A stretch of 64,000 nucleotides of DNA from Bradyrhizobium guangzhouense (GCF_004114955.1 NZ_CP030053.1:7046001-7110000); one strand, 5' to 3'. Counted from the stretch's first letter, positions 33,264 to 45,049 are shown. Notes: a model not told the origin generated them from the sequence alone. Numbers and translations are program-made.

Positions 33264-34820
33264 ATGTCCGGCCCCAATGCCCATTTGATGGTCCCGGGCC
33301 TGCGCCGGAACATGGTGACGATCTGCGCCATGACGGCAACCATCATGCAGGCCCTGGACACCACCATCGCCAACGTCGCCCTGCCCTACATGCAGGGTAC
33401 GTTGTCGGCCTCGCAGGACCAGATCAACTGGGTGCTGACCTCCTACATCGTCGCCGCCGCGATCATGACGGCGCCGGTGGGCTGGATCGCCAACCGCTAC
33501 GGCCGCAAGCGCATCTTCATCATCTGCTCGGCCGGCTTCACGCTGGCCTCGGTGCTGTGCGGCCTCGCGCAGGACATCAACCAGATGGTGCTGTTCCGCC
33601 TGCTGCAGGGCGTGTTCGGCGCGGCGCTGGTGCCGCTGTCGCAAGCCGTGATGCTCGATTATTACACGCTGCAGGAACGCGCGACCGCCATGTCGATCTG
33701 GGGCATGGGCGTGATGATGGGCCCGATCATGGGACCGTCGCTCGGCGCCTGGCTGACCGAGACCTATTCCTGGCACTGGGTGTTCTTCGTCAATCTGCCG
33801 TTCGGCATCGTCACCGTGCTCGGGCTCGGCGTCTTCATGGACGAAACCGACAAGAATCTCAGCCTGAAGTTCGACTGGTTCGGCTTCGGCGCGCTGGCGC
33901 TCGCGATCGGCGCGCTTCAGCTCGCGCTCGACCGCGGCGAGCAGCTCGACTGGTTCGAGTCGGTCGAGATCGTGACCGAGTTCGTCATCTCCGGCGTGGC
34001 GTTCTATTACTTCTTCGCGCACTCCTTCACGACCTCACGGCCGTTCATCCAGTTCGCGCTGTTCAAAGACCGCAACTTCCTCACCGGCTGCATCTTCATG
34101 ACGGTGATGGGCCTCGTGCTGTACTCGACCATGGCGCTGGCCTCACCCTACCTCCAGAACGTCATCGGCTATCCCATCATGACCGCCGGCGGCCTGCTCG
34201 CCAGCCGCGGCTTCGGCACCTTCTTCGCCATGATGATGGTCGGCCGCATCATGAAATACATCGAGGCGCGCACCCTGATCATCTGCGGCCTGACGCTGAC
34301 GGCGGCCTCGCTGTTCCAGATGACCGGCTGGACCGACCAGACCCAGGTGCCGGAGATCGTCATCGTCAGCGTGATGCAGGGCTTCGGCTTCGGCCTCGTC
34401 TTCGTGCCGCTCTCGACCGTGTCGTTCCTGACGCTGCCGAACCATTTGCGCACCGACGGAACCTCGATGCTGACGCTCTTGCGCAACGTCGCGAGCTCGG
34501 TCGGCATCTCCATCGTGATCGCGCAGCTGACGCAGGGCACGCGCAGGACCTATGCGATCCTCTCGGAGAACATCAATCCGTTCAACCACGCGCTCCAGAT
34601 GCCCGACGTGCACAGCCTGCTCAACCTCTCCACCGACGCCGGCCGCGCCATGGCCGACCGCATGGTCAGCGTGCAGGCACAGATCATCGCCTTCGCGCAC
34701 GATTATCAGCTGGTGATGTTCTTCATCCTCTGCACCATCCCGCTCGCGCTGATGATCGGCTCGACCAAGGCCGCCCTGCGCAAGCAGGCGGCGGGGCCGG
34801 AGCATGCGGTGATGGAGTAG
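33264..34820 (+). CDS. emrB: MFS efflux transporter, DHA2 (EmrB/QacA) family
   Basis: A 518-residue transporter with about 14 hydrophobic segments. DHA2 signatures: ALDTTIANVALPYMQGTL in helix 1, GWIANRYGRKRIFIIC between helices 2 and 3, and FRLLQGVFGAALVPLSQA with GPIMGPSLGAWLTETYSWHW in helices 4-5 (motif C). It is coupled to emrA and exports drugs or toxic aromatics using the proton gradient. The ATG at 33264 is 4 bases after the emrA stop. It is followed by a repeat, which may end the operon. Confidence 0.92.
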   Translation: MSGPNAHLMVPGLRRNMVTICAMTATIMQALDTTIANVALPYMQGTLSASQDQINWVLTSYIVAAAIMTAPVGWIANRYGRKRIFIICSAGFTLASVLCGLAQDINQMVLFRLLQGVFGAALVPLSQAVMLDYYTLQERATAMSIWGMGVMMGPIMGPSLGAWLTETYSWHWVFFVNLPFGIVTVLGLGVFMDETDKNLSLKFDWFGFGALALAIGALQLALDRGEQLDWFESVEIVTEFVISGVAFYYFFAHSFTTSRPFIQFALFKDRNFLTGCIFMTVMGLVLYSTMALASPYLQNVIGYPIMTAGGLLASRGFGTFFAMMMVGRIMKYIEARTLIICGLTLTAASLFQMTGWTDQTQVPEIVIVSVMQGFGFGLVFVPLSTVSFLTLPNHLRTDGTSMLTLLRNVASSVGISIVIAQLTQGTRRTYAILSENINPFNHALQMPDVHSLLNLSTDAGRAMADRMVSVQAQIIAFAHDYQLVMFFILCTIPLALMIGSTKAALRKQAAGPEHAVME

Positions 34821-34839
34821 CCACGGGTGTCATGCCCGG

Positions 34840-34999
34840 CTTGCCGCCTTCGCCAAGGCTTCGGCGGGCCGAGCACCCTCTGGGCCTCGGCGTAGCCTTG
34901 GCGGAGCCGGGACCGGGGCATCCAGTACGCAGCGGCTTCTCCGTATCCCACAAACGTCTCTGGAATACTGGATCGCCCGGTCAAGCCGGGCGACGACAG
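34840..34999. repeat. dispersed intergenic repeat (gcatccagtacgcagcgg ... ggaatactggatcgcccgg)
   Basis: The copy contains atgcccggcttgccgcc near the left, then gcatccagtacgcagcggcttctc, and closes with gaatactggatcgcccgg and gccgggcgacgac. Nearly the same core (atccagtacgc-gcggcttctc, then gaatactggatcgcccg) occurs at 62530-62655. Inverted segments (atccagta/tactggat) could form a long hairpin. Confidence 0.7.
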
Positions 35000-35018
35000 T
35001 GAGCGTGTAGCGCGCGCC

Positions 35019-36080
35019 CTACAGCAGCTCCTCGCACCCCAGATCCTCGACCGCCATCATGATCCGCTCCAGATGGTGCCACCAGATCACCGGCGGGATG
35101 TTGATGCTCCATTGCCAGACCGGCTTGGTGATGTGCCAGAGCACCGACAGGCGGTAGTCACGATCGAGCGCGCCGCGCGTGTAGCCGGTGATGCCGCTTG
35201 CGAGCAACGTCTCGTGATAGAGATTGAGCAGCGGACGCTCCAGCGCCTGCCGGCGCTCCGGAAACCAATGCAGCGCCATCATGTAGGCGAGGTCGTTGGT
35301 CGGGACATTGACGCCCCACAGGTCGAAATCGAAGATGCGAACGGTGTCGGCGACGCCGGCGCGCGGCAGGAAGAAATTCCAGATGTGGGCATCGCCGTGG
35401 GTGATGCTGAGGTTACGACGCGAATGGTAACGCTCGGATAGCCGGCCCGACTGGTCGATCAGGCGACGATAAAGAAGCCGGCGCTCCTCGCTGAGGCGAT
35501 CGCCGAGCAGATCGGCGAATCGGTCGTAATGACCGGCAAAGGTTTCCATATGCTGCGCGCTGTCGTCCGGGCTCGCCCGGGTTCCGATGGAATGGCCGAG
35601 ATCGGGATGGTCCCACCAGGCCGCATGCCAGTGCGCGAGCGTGGAGACGATCGCGAATGTCTGCTCGCGCGATGGCGGCAGCGGCCATCGGGTGGCGATC
35701 TCGTGGCTGTCGGTGAGGTCCTCGAGCAGGAGATGCCAGGCCTCGCCCTGTTCGTCGAAGCGCCCGTCGAAACAGCGCGGCACCAGCCCCCGCGGCATGT
35801 TCGGTGCGAGCTTGGTGTAGAAGGCCACCTCGTGCCGACCGCCATGCGCGAGCGTCTTGGCAAAGTCGGCATGCGGCGTCTTCAGGATCAGCGTCTGCGG
35901 CGCGCCGGCTGATTCGCCGACATAGCGCAGGCCGATCCGGGTGATGTGCGACACCACGGTATCGCGCTCATGCAGCACTTTCACCTCGCGCACGGCGCCG
36001 GCGTCCAGCGCGCCGGCCTTGCGCAATGCAGCCGTGAGGTAGCCAGGTTCAGCGACTGCCGGAAGTTGCGGATTCGTCAT
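35019..36080 (-). CDS. aminoglycoside phosphotransferase/CHK-like kinase
   Basis: A 353-residue protein of the protein-kinase-like APH/choline kinase superfamily. The catalytic loop is ITHGDAHIWNFFL (H-G-D...N), and the metal-binding motif is IFDFDLWGVNVPTNDLAYMM. The N-lobe contains LILKTPHADFAKTLAHGGRHEVAFY. The C-terminal part (LSVLWHITKPVWQWSINIPPVIWWHHLERIM) resembles the ecdysteroid-kinase-like or DUF1679 subgroup. The substrate is unknown; a role in drug resistance should not be assumed. It stands alone between a repeat and the chemoreceptor gene. Confidence 0.78.
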   Translation of the reverse strand: MTNPQLPAVAEPGYLTAALRKAGALDAGAVREVKVLHERDTVVSHITRIGLRYVGESAGAPQTLILKTPHADFAKTLAHGGRHEVAFYTKLAPNMPRGLVPRCFDGRFDEQGEAWHLLLEDLTDSHEIATRWPLPPSREQTFAIVSTLAHWHAAWWDHPDLGHSIGTRASPDDSAQHMETFAGHYDRFADLLGDRLSEERRLLYRRLIDQSGRLSERYHSRRNLSITHGDAHIWNFFLPRAGVADTVRIFDFDLWGVNVPTNDLAYMMALHWFPERRQALERPLLNLYHETLLASGITGYTRGALDRDYRLSVLWHITKPVWQWSINIPPVIWWHHLERIMMAVEDLGCEELL

Positions 36081-36161
36081 GACCACGATGCCCCCGTGCC
36101 GTGCAATATTGCACGATCACAATCGCGGACACCAGCGGCAGATGCATCGATGCGACGGCCC

Positions 36162-38189
36162 TCAGGCGGCCGCCGCTTCCTCTCCAAAATTCCGGGCGAT
36201 GTAGCGGGCGAGCTCTGCCTTTTGCGCATCGCCAAGGGCAAAGGCGACATGCGCGGCTTCGCCGTCATGGGTCCGGACCGTGAAGGGGAGCGGCAATGCG
36301 AATCCCTTGATTCGCAGCAGGCCCGTCTCGTTAAGGTCGAGCCGGGGCGCGCATCGGATCCAGGCACCACCCTCTGAAAGGTCGACCAGCGTGGTCGTGT
36401 GCGCGGCCTGCCGGCTGTCGGTGACGGTCACTTCCAGATCGGTCGGATAGCGCTTGGTGAGACGACGGTCGACCTCCGCCGCCGAACTGCGCACCGTGCG
36501 GACCAGCAGCGATTGCAGCGAGGACAGGTTCGAAGAGACGCCGGAAATCGCGTCCCGCATCTCGGCCGCGCGCGCGTTGACGGAATCGGCGTCATGACTG
36601 ACGCGGGTAATCTTGGCGGACACCTGCTTGGCCGCGGATGCCGATTCCTGGATCGACCGCGCGATCTCGCGCGTCGCGGCGTCCTGCTCCTCCATGGCCG
36701 CGGCGACCGACGTCGCGACGCCATCGATCTCGGTGATCTGGCCGCCCATCTCCTCGACCGCATCCACGGCGGCCTGGGTCGAGGCCTGAATCTCGGCGAT
36801 CAGCCGGGCAATCTCTTCGGTCGATTTCGCGGTCTGGTTGGACAAGGATTTGACTTCGGCCGCGACCACCGCAAAGCCGCGACCGGCCTCGCCGGCGCGG
36901 GCCGCCTCGATCGTTGCGTTCAAGGCAAGCAAATTGGTCTGGCCGGCAATCCCCCCGATCAGATCGGAGACTTCGGCGATCTTCTTCACCGACCCCGAGA
37001 GGGCCTGAATGGTCGTCCGCGCCTGCTCGCGACCGGCGACGGCCGATGCGGTGACCTGGCTTGCCCGCGCCAATTGCGCCGAAATCTCACGTATGGATGC
37101 CGTCAGTTGCTCTGCCGCAGCGGAAACGGTATCCGCGCTGGCCAAGGCCTGCTCGGAAGCCGTGGCGACGCCTTGCGATTCCATCGACAGATCACGCGCG
37201 ATATCCGAGAGAGTGGTAGCAGCACGCTCCACGCCCTGGGTCGCGCCGGTGGCCGTCTCGACCGATGCGCCGGTTTCGCGCTCCACCGTGGCAGCCATAT
37301 CCAGCAGCGCCTTGCGCTTCGCGAGGTTCGCTTGCTCCTCGTTGCGAACCTGCTCCTCGCGCATCCGCGCATTGTCGAGCGCACCCTGTTTGAACACCGC
37401 CAGCGCGCTCGCCATCGAGCCTACCTCGTCGCGGCGCGTGGCATAAGGCACTTCCGCCGTGAGATCGCCGGTCGCGAGCTTCTGCATCGCGCCGGTCATT
37501 CGCACGATCGGACGGACGACCCCAAAGGCGACGAAGGCGATGCCGCCGATGATCAGCGCGAGCACGACGGAAGATACGCCCCACACGACATAGGAGATGG
37601 AAGCGTCGCGCTCGGCTGCGAGCTTTTCCATGTCGGCGTTCTGCTTGTTGGCCCCCTCGACGATACCGTCGATGATGCCGCGATGGGCCGTGTAAGTCGC
37701 CTTCAATTGCGCATAGGCACGCTCGGCCGCCGCCGCGTCCTTGCTCGAGAGGGCCGGCATGAGCTGATCGAACACCAACTTCCAGAACTTCTGAACCTCG
37801 ACATCCGATTTGGAGACCAGCGCCGCCTTCAGATCCGCTGGCAGGCTGGACGCACTCCAGAATGCCTTGCGGTCTTCATAGTCCTTCCTGAGCTGCACCA
37901 GGCGCTCGCCGTGAGCGGTAAGCTGGTCCGGCTCCCGCATCGCAAGAGTTGCAACCAGATAGGCTTCGAGCACGTAAGCCGGCGGTGGCAAAATATCGGC
38001 GACGAGATCGTTACCGAGCTTGATGTCGGAGTAGAGCGGGCCGCCGACCTTCAGCTCGCGCAGTGCATAGACGCTGGTGGCCAGCACGGCCGAGAAGCCG
38101 AGCACGAGGAGAAGGCCGAACGCGATGATGGCCGAGGAAATCGATAAACGCATTTTCATGGCAGGGCCCGCAGTATGTACGGCCCCCAT
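36162..38189 (-). CDS. methyl-accepting chemotaxis protein with C-terminal PilZ domain
   Basis: A chemoreceptor of about 675 residues. It has a first transmembrane helix ([25 protein letters not shown]), a periplasmic four-helix sensing region of about 165 residues, and a second helix ([23 protein letters not shown]). A HAMP domain and a signalling domain follow; the tip contains [20 protein letters not shown] and [13 protein letters not shown]. The last 100 residues are a PilZ domain with its c-di-GMP-binding RRLTKR and D-L-S-E-G-G motifs. This links chemotaxis signalling to c-di-GMP. The start could be the ATG at 38189 or one at 38159; a TTG at 38204 lacks a ribosome-binding site. Confidence 0.9.
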   Translation of the reverse strand: MGAVHTAGPAMKMRLSISSAIIAFGLLLVLGFSAVLATSVYALRELKVGGPLYSDIKLGNDLVADILPPPAYVLEAYLVATLAMREPDQLTAHGERLVQLRKDYEDRKAFWSASSLPADLKAALVSKSDVEVQKFWKLVFDQLMPALSSKDAAAAERAYAQLKATYTAHRGIIDGIVEGANKQNADMEKLAAERDASISYVVWGVSSVVLALIIGGIAFVAFGVVRPIVRMTGAMQKLATGDLTAEVPYATRRDEVGSMASALAVFKQGALDNARMREEQVRNEEQANLAKRKALLDMAATVERETGASVETATGATQGVERAATTLSDIARDLSMESQGVATASEQALASADTVSAAAEQLTASIREISAQLARASQVTASAVAGREQARTTIQALSGSVKKIAEVSDLIGGIAGQTNLLALNATIEAARAGEAGRGFAVVAAEVKSLSNQTAKSTEEIARLIAEIQASTQAAVDAVEEMGGQITEIDGVATSVAAAMEEQDAATREIARSIQESASAAKQVSAKITRVSHDADSVNARAAEMRDAISGVSSNLSSLQSLLVRTVRSSAAEVDRRLTKRYPTDLEVTVTDSRQAAHTTTLVDLSEGGAWIRCAPRLDLNETGLLRIKGFALPLPFTVRTHDGEAAHVAFALGDAQKAELARYIARNFGEEAAAA

Positions 38190-38300
38190 CGATAGCTCAT
38201 TCAAGTCAACAGACGCTGAATAGGACTATCGGAATTCCGCAAGCGGAGCCTCCGTAAGAGACCGGAGGAGGAAAGAAAATTCGCATCTCACATCGCATCA

Positions 38301-38336
38301 CTTCAAAAACAGAATGCCCGGGCGGTCCCGGGCATT
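38301..38336 (-). terminator. Rho-independent terminator of the pcaHG unit
   Basis: A perfect 10-base stem, aatgcccggg-cggt-cccgggcatt (38313-38336), is followed on the complement strand by ctgttttt. It lies 28 bases beyond the pcaG stop in its transcription direction. Confidence 0.8.
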
Positions 38337-38364
38337 GCAGCGAAAGAGGCAATCTGTTCGTTCC

Positions 38365-38967
38365 TCACACGTCGAAGAACACCGTCTCACTGTCGCCCTG
38401 CAAACGCAGGTCGAGCTTGTAGACCGCCTTGCCGGCCTCGCGCACCGCGATCAGCGTGGCGCGGCGGTCGGCCGGCACCAGCGCCAGCACGGGATCGGCG
38501 GCGTTGCCGGCCTCGTCGCTGAAATAGATGCGGGTATAGAGATGCCGCAGCATGCCGCGGGCGAAGACCGCCAGGACGATGTGCGGCGCCTGCGGCTTGC
38601 CGTCGGCATCGGGCACTGCGCCCGGCTTGATGGTGTCGAAGGAATAATTGCCGTCCTTGTCGGTGCCGCAGCGGGCGAAGCCGCGGAAGCTCGCGTTCGG
38701 CAGCGCGCGCTTGTCCTGCGGATCGGCGTAGCGCCCCTGCGCATCGGCCTGCCAGATCTCCAGCATGGCATCGGGCACGATGGCGCCGTCGCCGTCGAGC
38801 ACCCGTCCCTCGATGCGGACGCGATCGCCGGAGACGTCGGGCGTCAGCGTCGAGTTGGTGAAGGCGTCGTTCCAGGCGTAATCGCCTGTCGGCGTCAGGC
38901 CGTATTTGAAGAACGGGCCGACCGTCTGCGACGGCGTGATCCCATCGGGCTTCACAGAATCCTGCAC
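38365..38967 (-). CDS. pcaG: protocatechuate 3,4-dioxygenase, alpha subunit
   Basis: The alpha subunit (200 residues) of the enzyme that opens protocatechuate to beta-carboxymuconate in the beta-ketoadipate pathway. The sequence TPSQTVGPFFKYGL, then VRIEGRVLDGDGAIVPDAMLEIWQADAQGRY, and PQAPHIVLAVFARGMLRHLYTRIYF are typical; as expected for alpha chains, the iron ligands are not conserved. It starts one base after pcaH ends, so the two subunits form a coupled pair. A strong terminator follows. It is transcribed with pcaH. Confidence 0.94.
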   Translation of the reverse strand: MQDSVKPDGITPSQTVGPFFKYGLTPTGDYAWNDAFTNSTLTPDVSGDRVRIEGRVLDGDGAIVPDAMLEIWQADAQGRYADPQDKRALPNASFRGFARCGTDKDGNYSFDTIKPGAVPDADGKPQAPHIVLAVFARGMLRHLYTRIYFSDEAGNAADPVLALVPADRRATLIAVREAGKAVYKLDLRLQGDSETVFFDV

Positions 38968-38968
38968 G

Positions 38969-39670
38969 TTAATGGTTCTCCATGGGGGTGGCGTTCTTGC
39001 CGCGCAGCACGATGTCGAAGCGGTAGCACAGCGCCCATTCGGGCTTGGTGTTCTCCAGGTCGAACGAAGAGACCATCCGCATCCGCGCCTTCTCGTCCGG
39101 TACCGAATTGAAGATGGGATCGAACGGGAACAGCGGATCTCCAGGGAAATACATCTGCGTCACCAGGCGGGTGACGAAGGAATAGCCGAACACCGAGAGA
39201 TGGATGTGGGCGGGGCGCCAGGCGTTGTGGTGATTGCCCCAGGGATAGGCGCCGGGCTTGATGGTGACGAAGCGGTAATAGCCCGATGCATCGCTTAACG
39301 TGCGGCCCGCGCCGGTGAAATTGGGATCGAGCGGCGCCGGATGCTGGTCACGGACATGGACGTAGCGGCCGCAGGCATTGGCCTGCCAGATCTCGACCAG
39401 CGAATTGGGCACGCCGCGGCCGTCCTCGTCGCGGACATGCCCGTGCACGATGATGCGCTCGCCGAGCGGCTCGCCCTTGTGCTGGGTGGTGAGATCGCTG
39501 TCGCCCTCGCGCACGGTCTCGTGGCCGTACACAGGTCCGGTCAGTTCCGACAGGGTGTGGCGCATCGGGATCAAGGGCTTGTTCGGCGCGCGCTTGATCG
39601 AGCTCTTGTACTCGGGCGACAGCGGCAGCGGATGCGCCTTGTTGCTGTCAGTCGGATAGATGAATGTCAT
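38969..39670 (-). CDS. pcaH: protocatechuate 3,4-dioxygenase, beta subunit
   Basis: The iron-carrying beta subunit (233 residues). Its ferric iron ligands are visible as Y103 (NACGRYVHV), Y142 (KPGAYPW) and H155/H157 (RPAHIHLSV), at the spacing known from Pseudomonas PcaH. PcaGH cleaves protocatechuate between the hydroxyls. The upstream gap of 115 bases is AT-rich (taatctaggg and atataactaa) and probably contains the promoter and operator. The usual partners pcaC, pcaD and pcaQ are not in the window. Confidence 0.95.
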   Translation of the reverse strand: MTFIYPTDSNKAHPLPLSPEYKSSIKRAPNKPLIPMRHTLSELTGPVYGHETVREGDSDLTTQHKGEPLGERIIVHGHVRDEDGRGVPNSLVEIWQANACGRYVHVRDQHPAPLDPNFTGAGRTLSDASGYYRFVTIKPGAYPWGNHHNAWRPAHIHLSVFGYSFVTRLVTQMYFPGDPLFPFDPIFNSVPDEKARMRMVSSFDLENTKPEWALCYRFDIVLRGKNATPMENH

Positions 39671-39785
39671 GGGCGAACTCCTCCCCGGCCATTTCGGTCC
39701 GGCCGGACCACGTTTGCGCCAATCATTATAGAATATAACTAATCTAGGGAAGCGGGTTTAGCGCCCTTCCCCGGAGCTGACCGAG

Positions 39786-40679
39786 CTATTTGATGGGCGC
39801 TCGCGGCAGCACGGCCTCGCCGGCCTCGAGCCGGTAGGTGTGATCGAGCGAATACCAGGGCGTTGCGACGTCATGCGCGGTCGGATGCGGCGTCTCGTGG
39901 CGCACGAACTTGCCGATCAACGCTTGTGTCACGCCGAACTGCACGTCGCTGTCGATATGGGGATCGTTGGGATCGTAGACCTGCGAGATCAGCACCTTGA
40001 AGCCGGGCTTGAAGATCAGGGCATGCAGATGCGCGGGACGATAAGGATGCCGGCTCTGCGCTTCCAGGAGGCGACCGACCACACCATTGGTCGGAATGGG
40101 ATAGCCTGTCATCATCACCGAGCGAAAGGAAAAGCGCCCGTCGGCATCGGTCGTGAACTTGCCGCGCAGGTTCATGTCGGCCTGCTCGGGGTCCTGGTTC
40201 TCGTACAGTCCAACCGGCGAGGCGTGCCAGATATCGACTTCCGCGCCCGCGACGGGGCGACCGTCCTTGTCGACGACACGACCATTGACGAACAGCGGCG
40301 CGCCCGGAGTCTCGGAGCGGACGATCGATCCGCCATTCTCCACCCGTGGCGAGTGCAGCCGCCAGAACGGCCCGAGCAACGATTGATCGGTTTCGGTATT
40401 GCCCTGATCGCCATTGTTGAGCAGGCACACCAGCGGCGAGACGCCGAGCGAGCCCGCCATCAGCACGACTTCGTTGTGCGTGTCGGTGGTCAGCTTGCCG
40501 AGCTCGGCGATGATCGCGGTGGCGTCGCGAAACTCCTTTTCGGTCAAGCGCACGTCACGGACGAAGCCGTGCAGATGCTTGACCAGCGAGACCATGATCT
40601 GCCGCGTCCGCGGATCGGACGTCCGCTCCATCACCGCCAGTGCGGCGGCCGTGACGTCCTGCTCGCGCTCGATGATCAT
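39786..40679 (-). CDS. intradiol ring-cleavage dioxygenase (catechol or hydroxyquinol 1,2-dioxygenase type)
   Basis: A 297-residue enzyme with an N-terminal helical dimerisation domain of about 100 residues (absent from PcaG/PcaH) and the intradiol fold. Iron ligands are Y159 (VGLYEN), Y193 (TGYPIP), H217 and H219 (RPAHLHALIF). Length and the ESxG-lacking entry region fit catechol 1,2-dioxygenase or hydroxyquinol 1,2-dioxygenase; I favour the hydroxyquinol type but not strongly. It opens a catechol-like ring to a muconate or maleylacetate. It lies between pcaH and pcaF in the same orientation, with gaps large enough for separate promoters. Confidence 0.85.
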   Translation of the reverse strand: MIIEREQDVTAAALAVMERTSDPRTRQIMVSLVKHLHGFVRDVRLTEKEFRDATAIIAELGKLTTDTHNEVVLMAGSLGVSPLVCLLNNGDQGNTETDQSLLGPFWRLHSPRVENGGSIVRSETPGAPLFVNGRVVDKDGRPVAGAEVDIWHASPVGLYENQDPEQADMNLRGKFTTDADGRFSFRSVMMTGYPIPTNGVVGRLLEAQSRHPYRPAHLHALIFKPGFKVLISQVYDPNDPHIDSDVQFGVTQALIGKFVRHETPHPTAHDVATPWYSLDHTYRLEAGEAVLPRAPIK

Positions 40680-40699
40680 GCTCGTCTCCCAACCACCCA

Positions 40700-40784
40700 G
40701 TCATTCCGGGGCGCGAGTGAAACGAGCGAACCCGGAATCTCGAGATCCCGGGCTCAGCCCTCTCGGGCTGCCCCGGGACGACGA
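40700..40784. repeat. dispersed palindromic intergenic repeat (GTCATTCCGG ... CCCCGGGACGAC type)
   Basis: The opening gtcattccggggcgcgag and the ending gccccgggacgac are related to 484-624 and 47784-47933. Internal inverted pairs are gatcccgggctcagccc and gggctgccccggg. Non-coding. Confidence 0.65.
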
Positions 40785-40802
40785 GACGCTTGCCGCGTCT
40801 CG

Positions 40803-42011
<1,209 letters not shown>

Positions 42012-42227
42012 CATCGTTCTCCCTGAATGCCGCGGTTCGGCGGAAATTCTTCAATGTCGGCGGAGTTTTAGGAGGGCGCCCGCGGCAGGTCAATTGACGG
42101 TTGCTTGCGTGTTCCGAGGGACCAGCACGCCTCCGGCGCATGCCGCGGTGCGGACAACGTGGAAAACCTCCCCTGCCAGGCCAAAGCGATAGGAGCAGGA
42201 GGCGAAATTTTGTAGGTTGCGCCGCTC

Positions 42228-44966
42228 ATGACCCTACAACAGCCCATTCCCGTCCCGCCCCCCGACGACGCACCCGCAGCGACGCCCGAAGCCGCCGCGC
42301 GCGTGACGCCGATGATGGAACAGTATCTGGAGATCAAGGCGGCGCATCAGGGGCTGCTGCTGTTCTACCGGATGGGCGATTTCTACGAGCTGTTCTTCGA
42401 GGATGCCGAGATTGCCTCGAGGACGCTCGGCATCGTCCTGACCAAGCGCGGCAAGCATCAGGGCAACGACATCCCGATGTGCGGCGTGCCGGTCGAGCGC
42501 TCCGAGGATTATCTGCACCGGCTGATCAGCGCCGGCCACCGGGTCGCGGTGTGCGAGCAGACCGAGGATCCCGCCGCGGCGAAAGCGCGCGGCAACAAGA
42601 GCGTCGTGCGCCGCGGCGTGGTGCGGCTGGTGACGCCGGGCACGCTGACGGAAGACACGCTGCTCGATGCGCGCGCCAACAACTATCTGCTGGCGATCGC
42701 GCGGGCGCGCTCATCCGCCGGCGGCGACCGTTTCGGGCTGGCCTGGATCGACATCTCGACCGCCGAATTCACGGTCACCGAGGTTTCGGGCGGCGAGCTT
42801 GCCGCGACGCTGGCGCGCATCAATCCGAACGAGGCGATCGTCACCGACGCGCTTTTTGGCGATAACGAGCTCGGCCAGACCTTGCGCGAGCTACCGGCGG
42901 TGACGCCGGTGACCCGCGACGTCTTCGATGGCGCCACCGCCGAGAAGCGCCTGTGCGACTACTTCGCCGTCGCGACCATGGACGGGCTGACGCAGCTCAC
43001 GCGCCTGGAAGCGACCGCGGCAGCGGCCGCGGTGACTTATGTCGACCGCACCCAGGTCGGCAAGCATCCGCCGCTGTCGCCGCCCACGCGCGAAGCCTCG
43101 GGCGCGACCATGGCGATCGATCCCGCCACGCGCGCCAATCTCGAGCTGACGCGCACGCTCGCCGGCGAACGCCGCGGCTCGCTGCTCGATGCGATCGACT
43201 GCACCGTGACCTCGGCCGGCTCGCGCCTGCTGGCGCAGCGGCTTGCTGCGCCCTTGACCGATGCGCCGGCGATCGCGCGGCGGCTCGATGCCGTGAGTGC
43301 CTTCGTCGCTGACGCGGCGACGCGCGAGGACATCCGGAGCATTTTGCGCGGCGCCCCCGACATGTCGCGGGCGCTGGCTCGTCTCTCGGTCGGCCGCGGC
43401 GGCCCGCGCGACCTTGCGGGCCTGCGCGACGGCATCATCGCTGCCGACCAGGTGCTGGCGCGGCTGTCCGAGCTCGACCAGCCGCCGCAGGAGATCGCGG
43501 CGGTGATGGCGGCGCTGCAAAGGCCCCCGCGCGAGCTCGCCGCCGAATTTGCGCGCGCGCTCGACGAGCAATTGCCGCTGATCAAGCGCGACGGCGGCTT
43601 CGTGCGTGCCGGCTACGAACCCGCGCTCGACGAAGCACGAAACCTGCGCGACGCTTCGCGCCTGGTGGTCGCCTCGATGCAGGCGCGCTACGCCGACGCG
43701 ACCTCCGTCAAGGGCCTCAAGATCCGCCACAACAACGTGCTCGGCTATTTCGTCGAGGTCACAGCGCAGCACGGCGACAAGCTGATGTCGGCGCCGCTGA
43801 ACGCGACCTTCATTCATCGCCAGACGCTGGCGGGCCAGGTGCGCTTCACGACGTCGGAATTAGGGGAGATCGAAGCCAAGATCGCCAATGCCGGCGATCG
43901 TGCGCTCGGCCTCGAGCTCGAAATCTTCGAACGGCTCTGCGCGAGAGCGATCGAGATCAGCGACGATCTGCGCGCCGCGGCACAAGGCTTTGCGCTGCTC
44001 GACGTTGCGACCTCGCTGGCCAAGCTCGCGGTCGACGAGAACTATGTGCGGCCGGAGGTCGACGGTTCGCTCGGCTTTGCCATCGAGGCCGGCCGGCATC
44101 CCGTGGTCGAGCAGGCGCTGAAGCGCAATGGCGAGCCGTTCATTGCCAACGCCTGCGACCTCTCACCGGCGCCAGCGCAAAAGTCCGGCCAGCTCTGGCT
44201 GCTGACCGGCCCGAACATGGCGGGTAAATCGACCTTCCTGCGCCAGAACGCGCTGATTGCCTTGATGGCGCAGATCGGCAGCTTCGTGCCGGCAACGCGC
44301 GCGCGGATCGGCATCATCGATCGCCTGTTCTCGCGCGTTGGCGCCGCCGACGACCTCGCGCGCGGCCGCTCCACCTTCATGGTGGAGATGGTGGAGACGG
44401 CGGCGATCCTCAACCAGGCCGGCGAGCGCGCGCTCGTCATCCTGGATGAGATCGGCCGCGGCACCGCGACCTTCGACGGCCTCTCGATCGCCTGGGCCGC
44501 GATCGAGCATCTGCACGAGAGCAACCGCTGCCGCACGCTGTTCGCGACGCACTATCATGAACTCACGGCGCTCTCGGCCAAGCTGCCGCGCATGTTCAAC
44601 GCCACCGTGCGGGTGAAGGAATGGCAGGGCAATGTCGTGTTCCTGCACGAGGTGCTGCCCGGCTCGGCCGACCGCTCCTACGGCATCCAGGTCGCCAAGC
44701 TCGCGGGCCTGCCGCCGGCCGTGATCACGCGTGCCAAATCGGTGCTGGCGAAGCTCGAAGCGCAGGACCGCGGCCAGACCGCCCGCGCGCTCGCCGACGA
44801 CCTCCCGTTGTTCGCCGTCCCCTCTCGTGCCGCCGCGGAAGCCGCGCCGCCGACCGAGGCCGAACTGCTGATGGACGCCGTGAAGGCGCTACATCCCGAC
44901 GAGATGTCGCCGCGCGAGGCGCTCGATGCGCTCTACGCGTTGAAGGCGAAACTGCCGAAACAATGA
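42228..44966 (+). CDS. mutS: DNA mismatch repair protein MutS
   Basis: A 912-residue MutS. The mismatch-probing F52-Y-E54 motif is in [11 protein letters not shown] (domain I). The ATPase domain has Walker [11 protein letters not shown] at about 659-668, Walker B with [17 protein letters not shown], and [11 protein letters not shown]. The C-terminal helix-turn-helix region supports dimers or tetramers. MutS recognises base mismatches and small loops and recruits MutL. It starts with ATG at 42228, with no clear rival. No operon partner is nearby; a dispersed repeat follows the stop. This is a core gene of the chromosome. Confidence 0.97.
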   Translation: MTLQQPIPVPPPDDAPAATPEAAARVTPMMEQYLEIKAAHQGLLLFYRMGDFYELFFEDAEIASRTLGIVLTKRGKHQGNDIPMCGVPVERSEDYLHRLISAGHRVAVCEQTEDPAAAKARGNKSVVRRGVVRLVTPGTLTEDTLLDARANNYLLAIARARSSAGGDRFGLAWIDISTAEFTVTEVSGGELAATLARINPNEAIVTDALFGDNELGQTLRELPAVTPVTRDVFDGATAEKRLCDYFAVATMDGLTQLTRLEATAAAAAVTYVDRTQVGKHPPLSPPTREASGATMAIDPATRANLELTRTLAGERRGSLLDAIDCTVTSAGSRLLAQRLAAPLTDAPAIARRLDAVSAFVADAATREDIRSILRGAPDMSRALARLSVGRGGPRDLAGLRDGIIAADQVLARLSELDQPPQEIAAVMAALQRPPRELAAEFARALDEQLPLIKRDGGFVRAGYEPALDEARNLRDASRLVVASMQARYADATSVKGLKIRHNNVLGYFVEVTAQHGDKLMSAPLNATFIHRQTLAGQVRFTTSELGEIEAKIANAGDRALGLELEIFERLCARAIEISDDLRAAAQGFALLDVATSLAKLAVDENYVRPEVDGSLGFAIEAGRHPVVEQALKRNGEPFIANACDLSPAPAQKSGQLWLLTGPNMAGKSTFLRQNALIALMAQIGSFVPATRARIGIIDRLFSRVGAADDLARGRSTFMVEMVETAAILNQAGERALVILDEIGRGTATFDGLSIAWAAIEHLHESNRCRTLFATHYHELTALSAKLPRMFNATVRVKEWQGNVVFLHEVLPGSADRSYGIQVAKLAGLPPAVITRAKSVLAKLEAQDRGQTARALADDLPLFAVPSRAAAEAAPPTEAELLMDAVKALHPDEMSPREALDALYALKAKLPKQ

Positions 44967-44973
44967 CGGCGCC

Positions 44974-45032
44974 GTAGGGTGGGTTAGCCCCGCGATTGCG
45001 CGAAGCGCAACTGCAGGACTAACCCACCCTAC
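44974..45032. repeat. dispersed inverted repeat (GTAGGGTGGGTTAG / CTAACCCACCCTAC), short copy
   Basis: The arms gtagggtgggttag and ctaacccaccctac are perfect inverted 14-mers around a 31-base centre. It is of the same family as 3786-3874 and lies between the converging mutS and chemoreceptor genes, where it may act as a bidirectional terminator. Confidence 0.8.
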
Positions 45033-45049
45033 GCTTCCGAGTACTTGTC

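Noticed and set aside
36399..38147. Plus-strand ORF of 582 codons opposite the chemoreceptor gene
   Set aside because: Antisense frame of a well-supported gene; no domain recognised.
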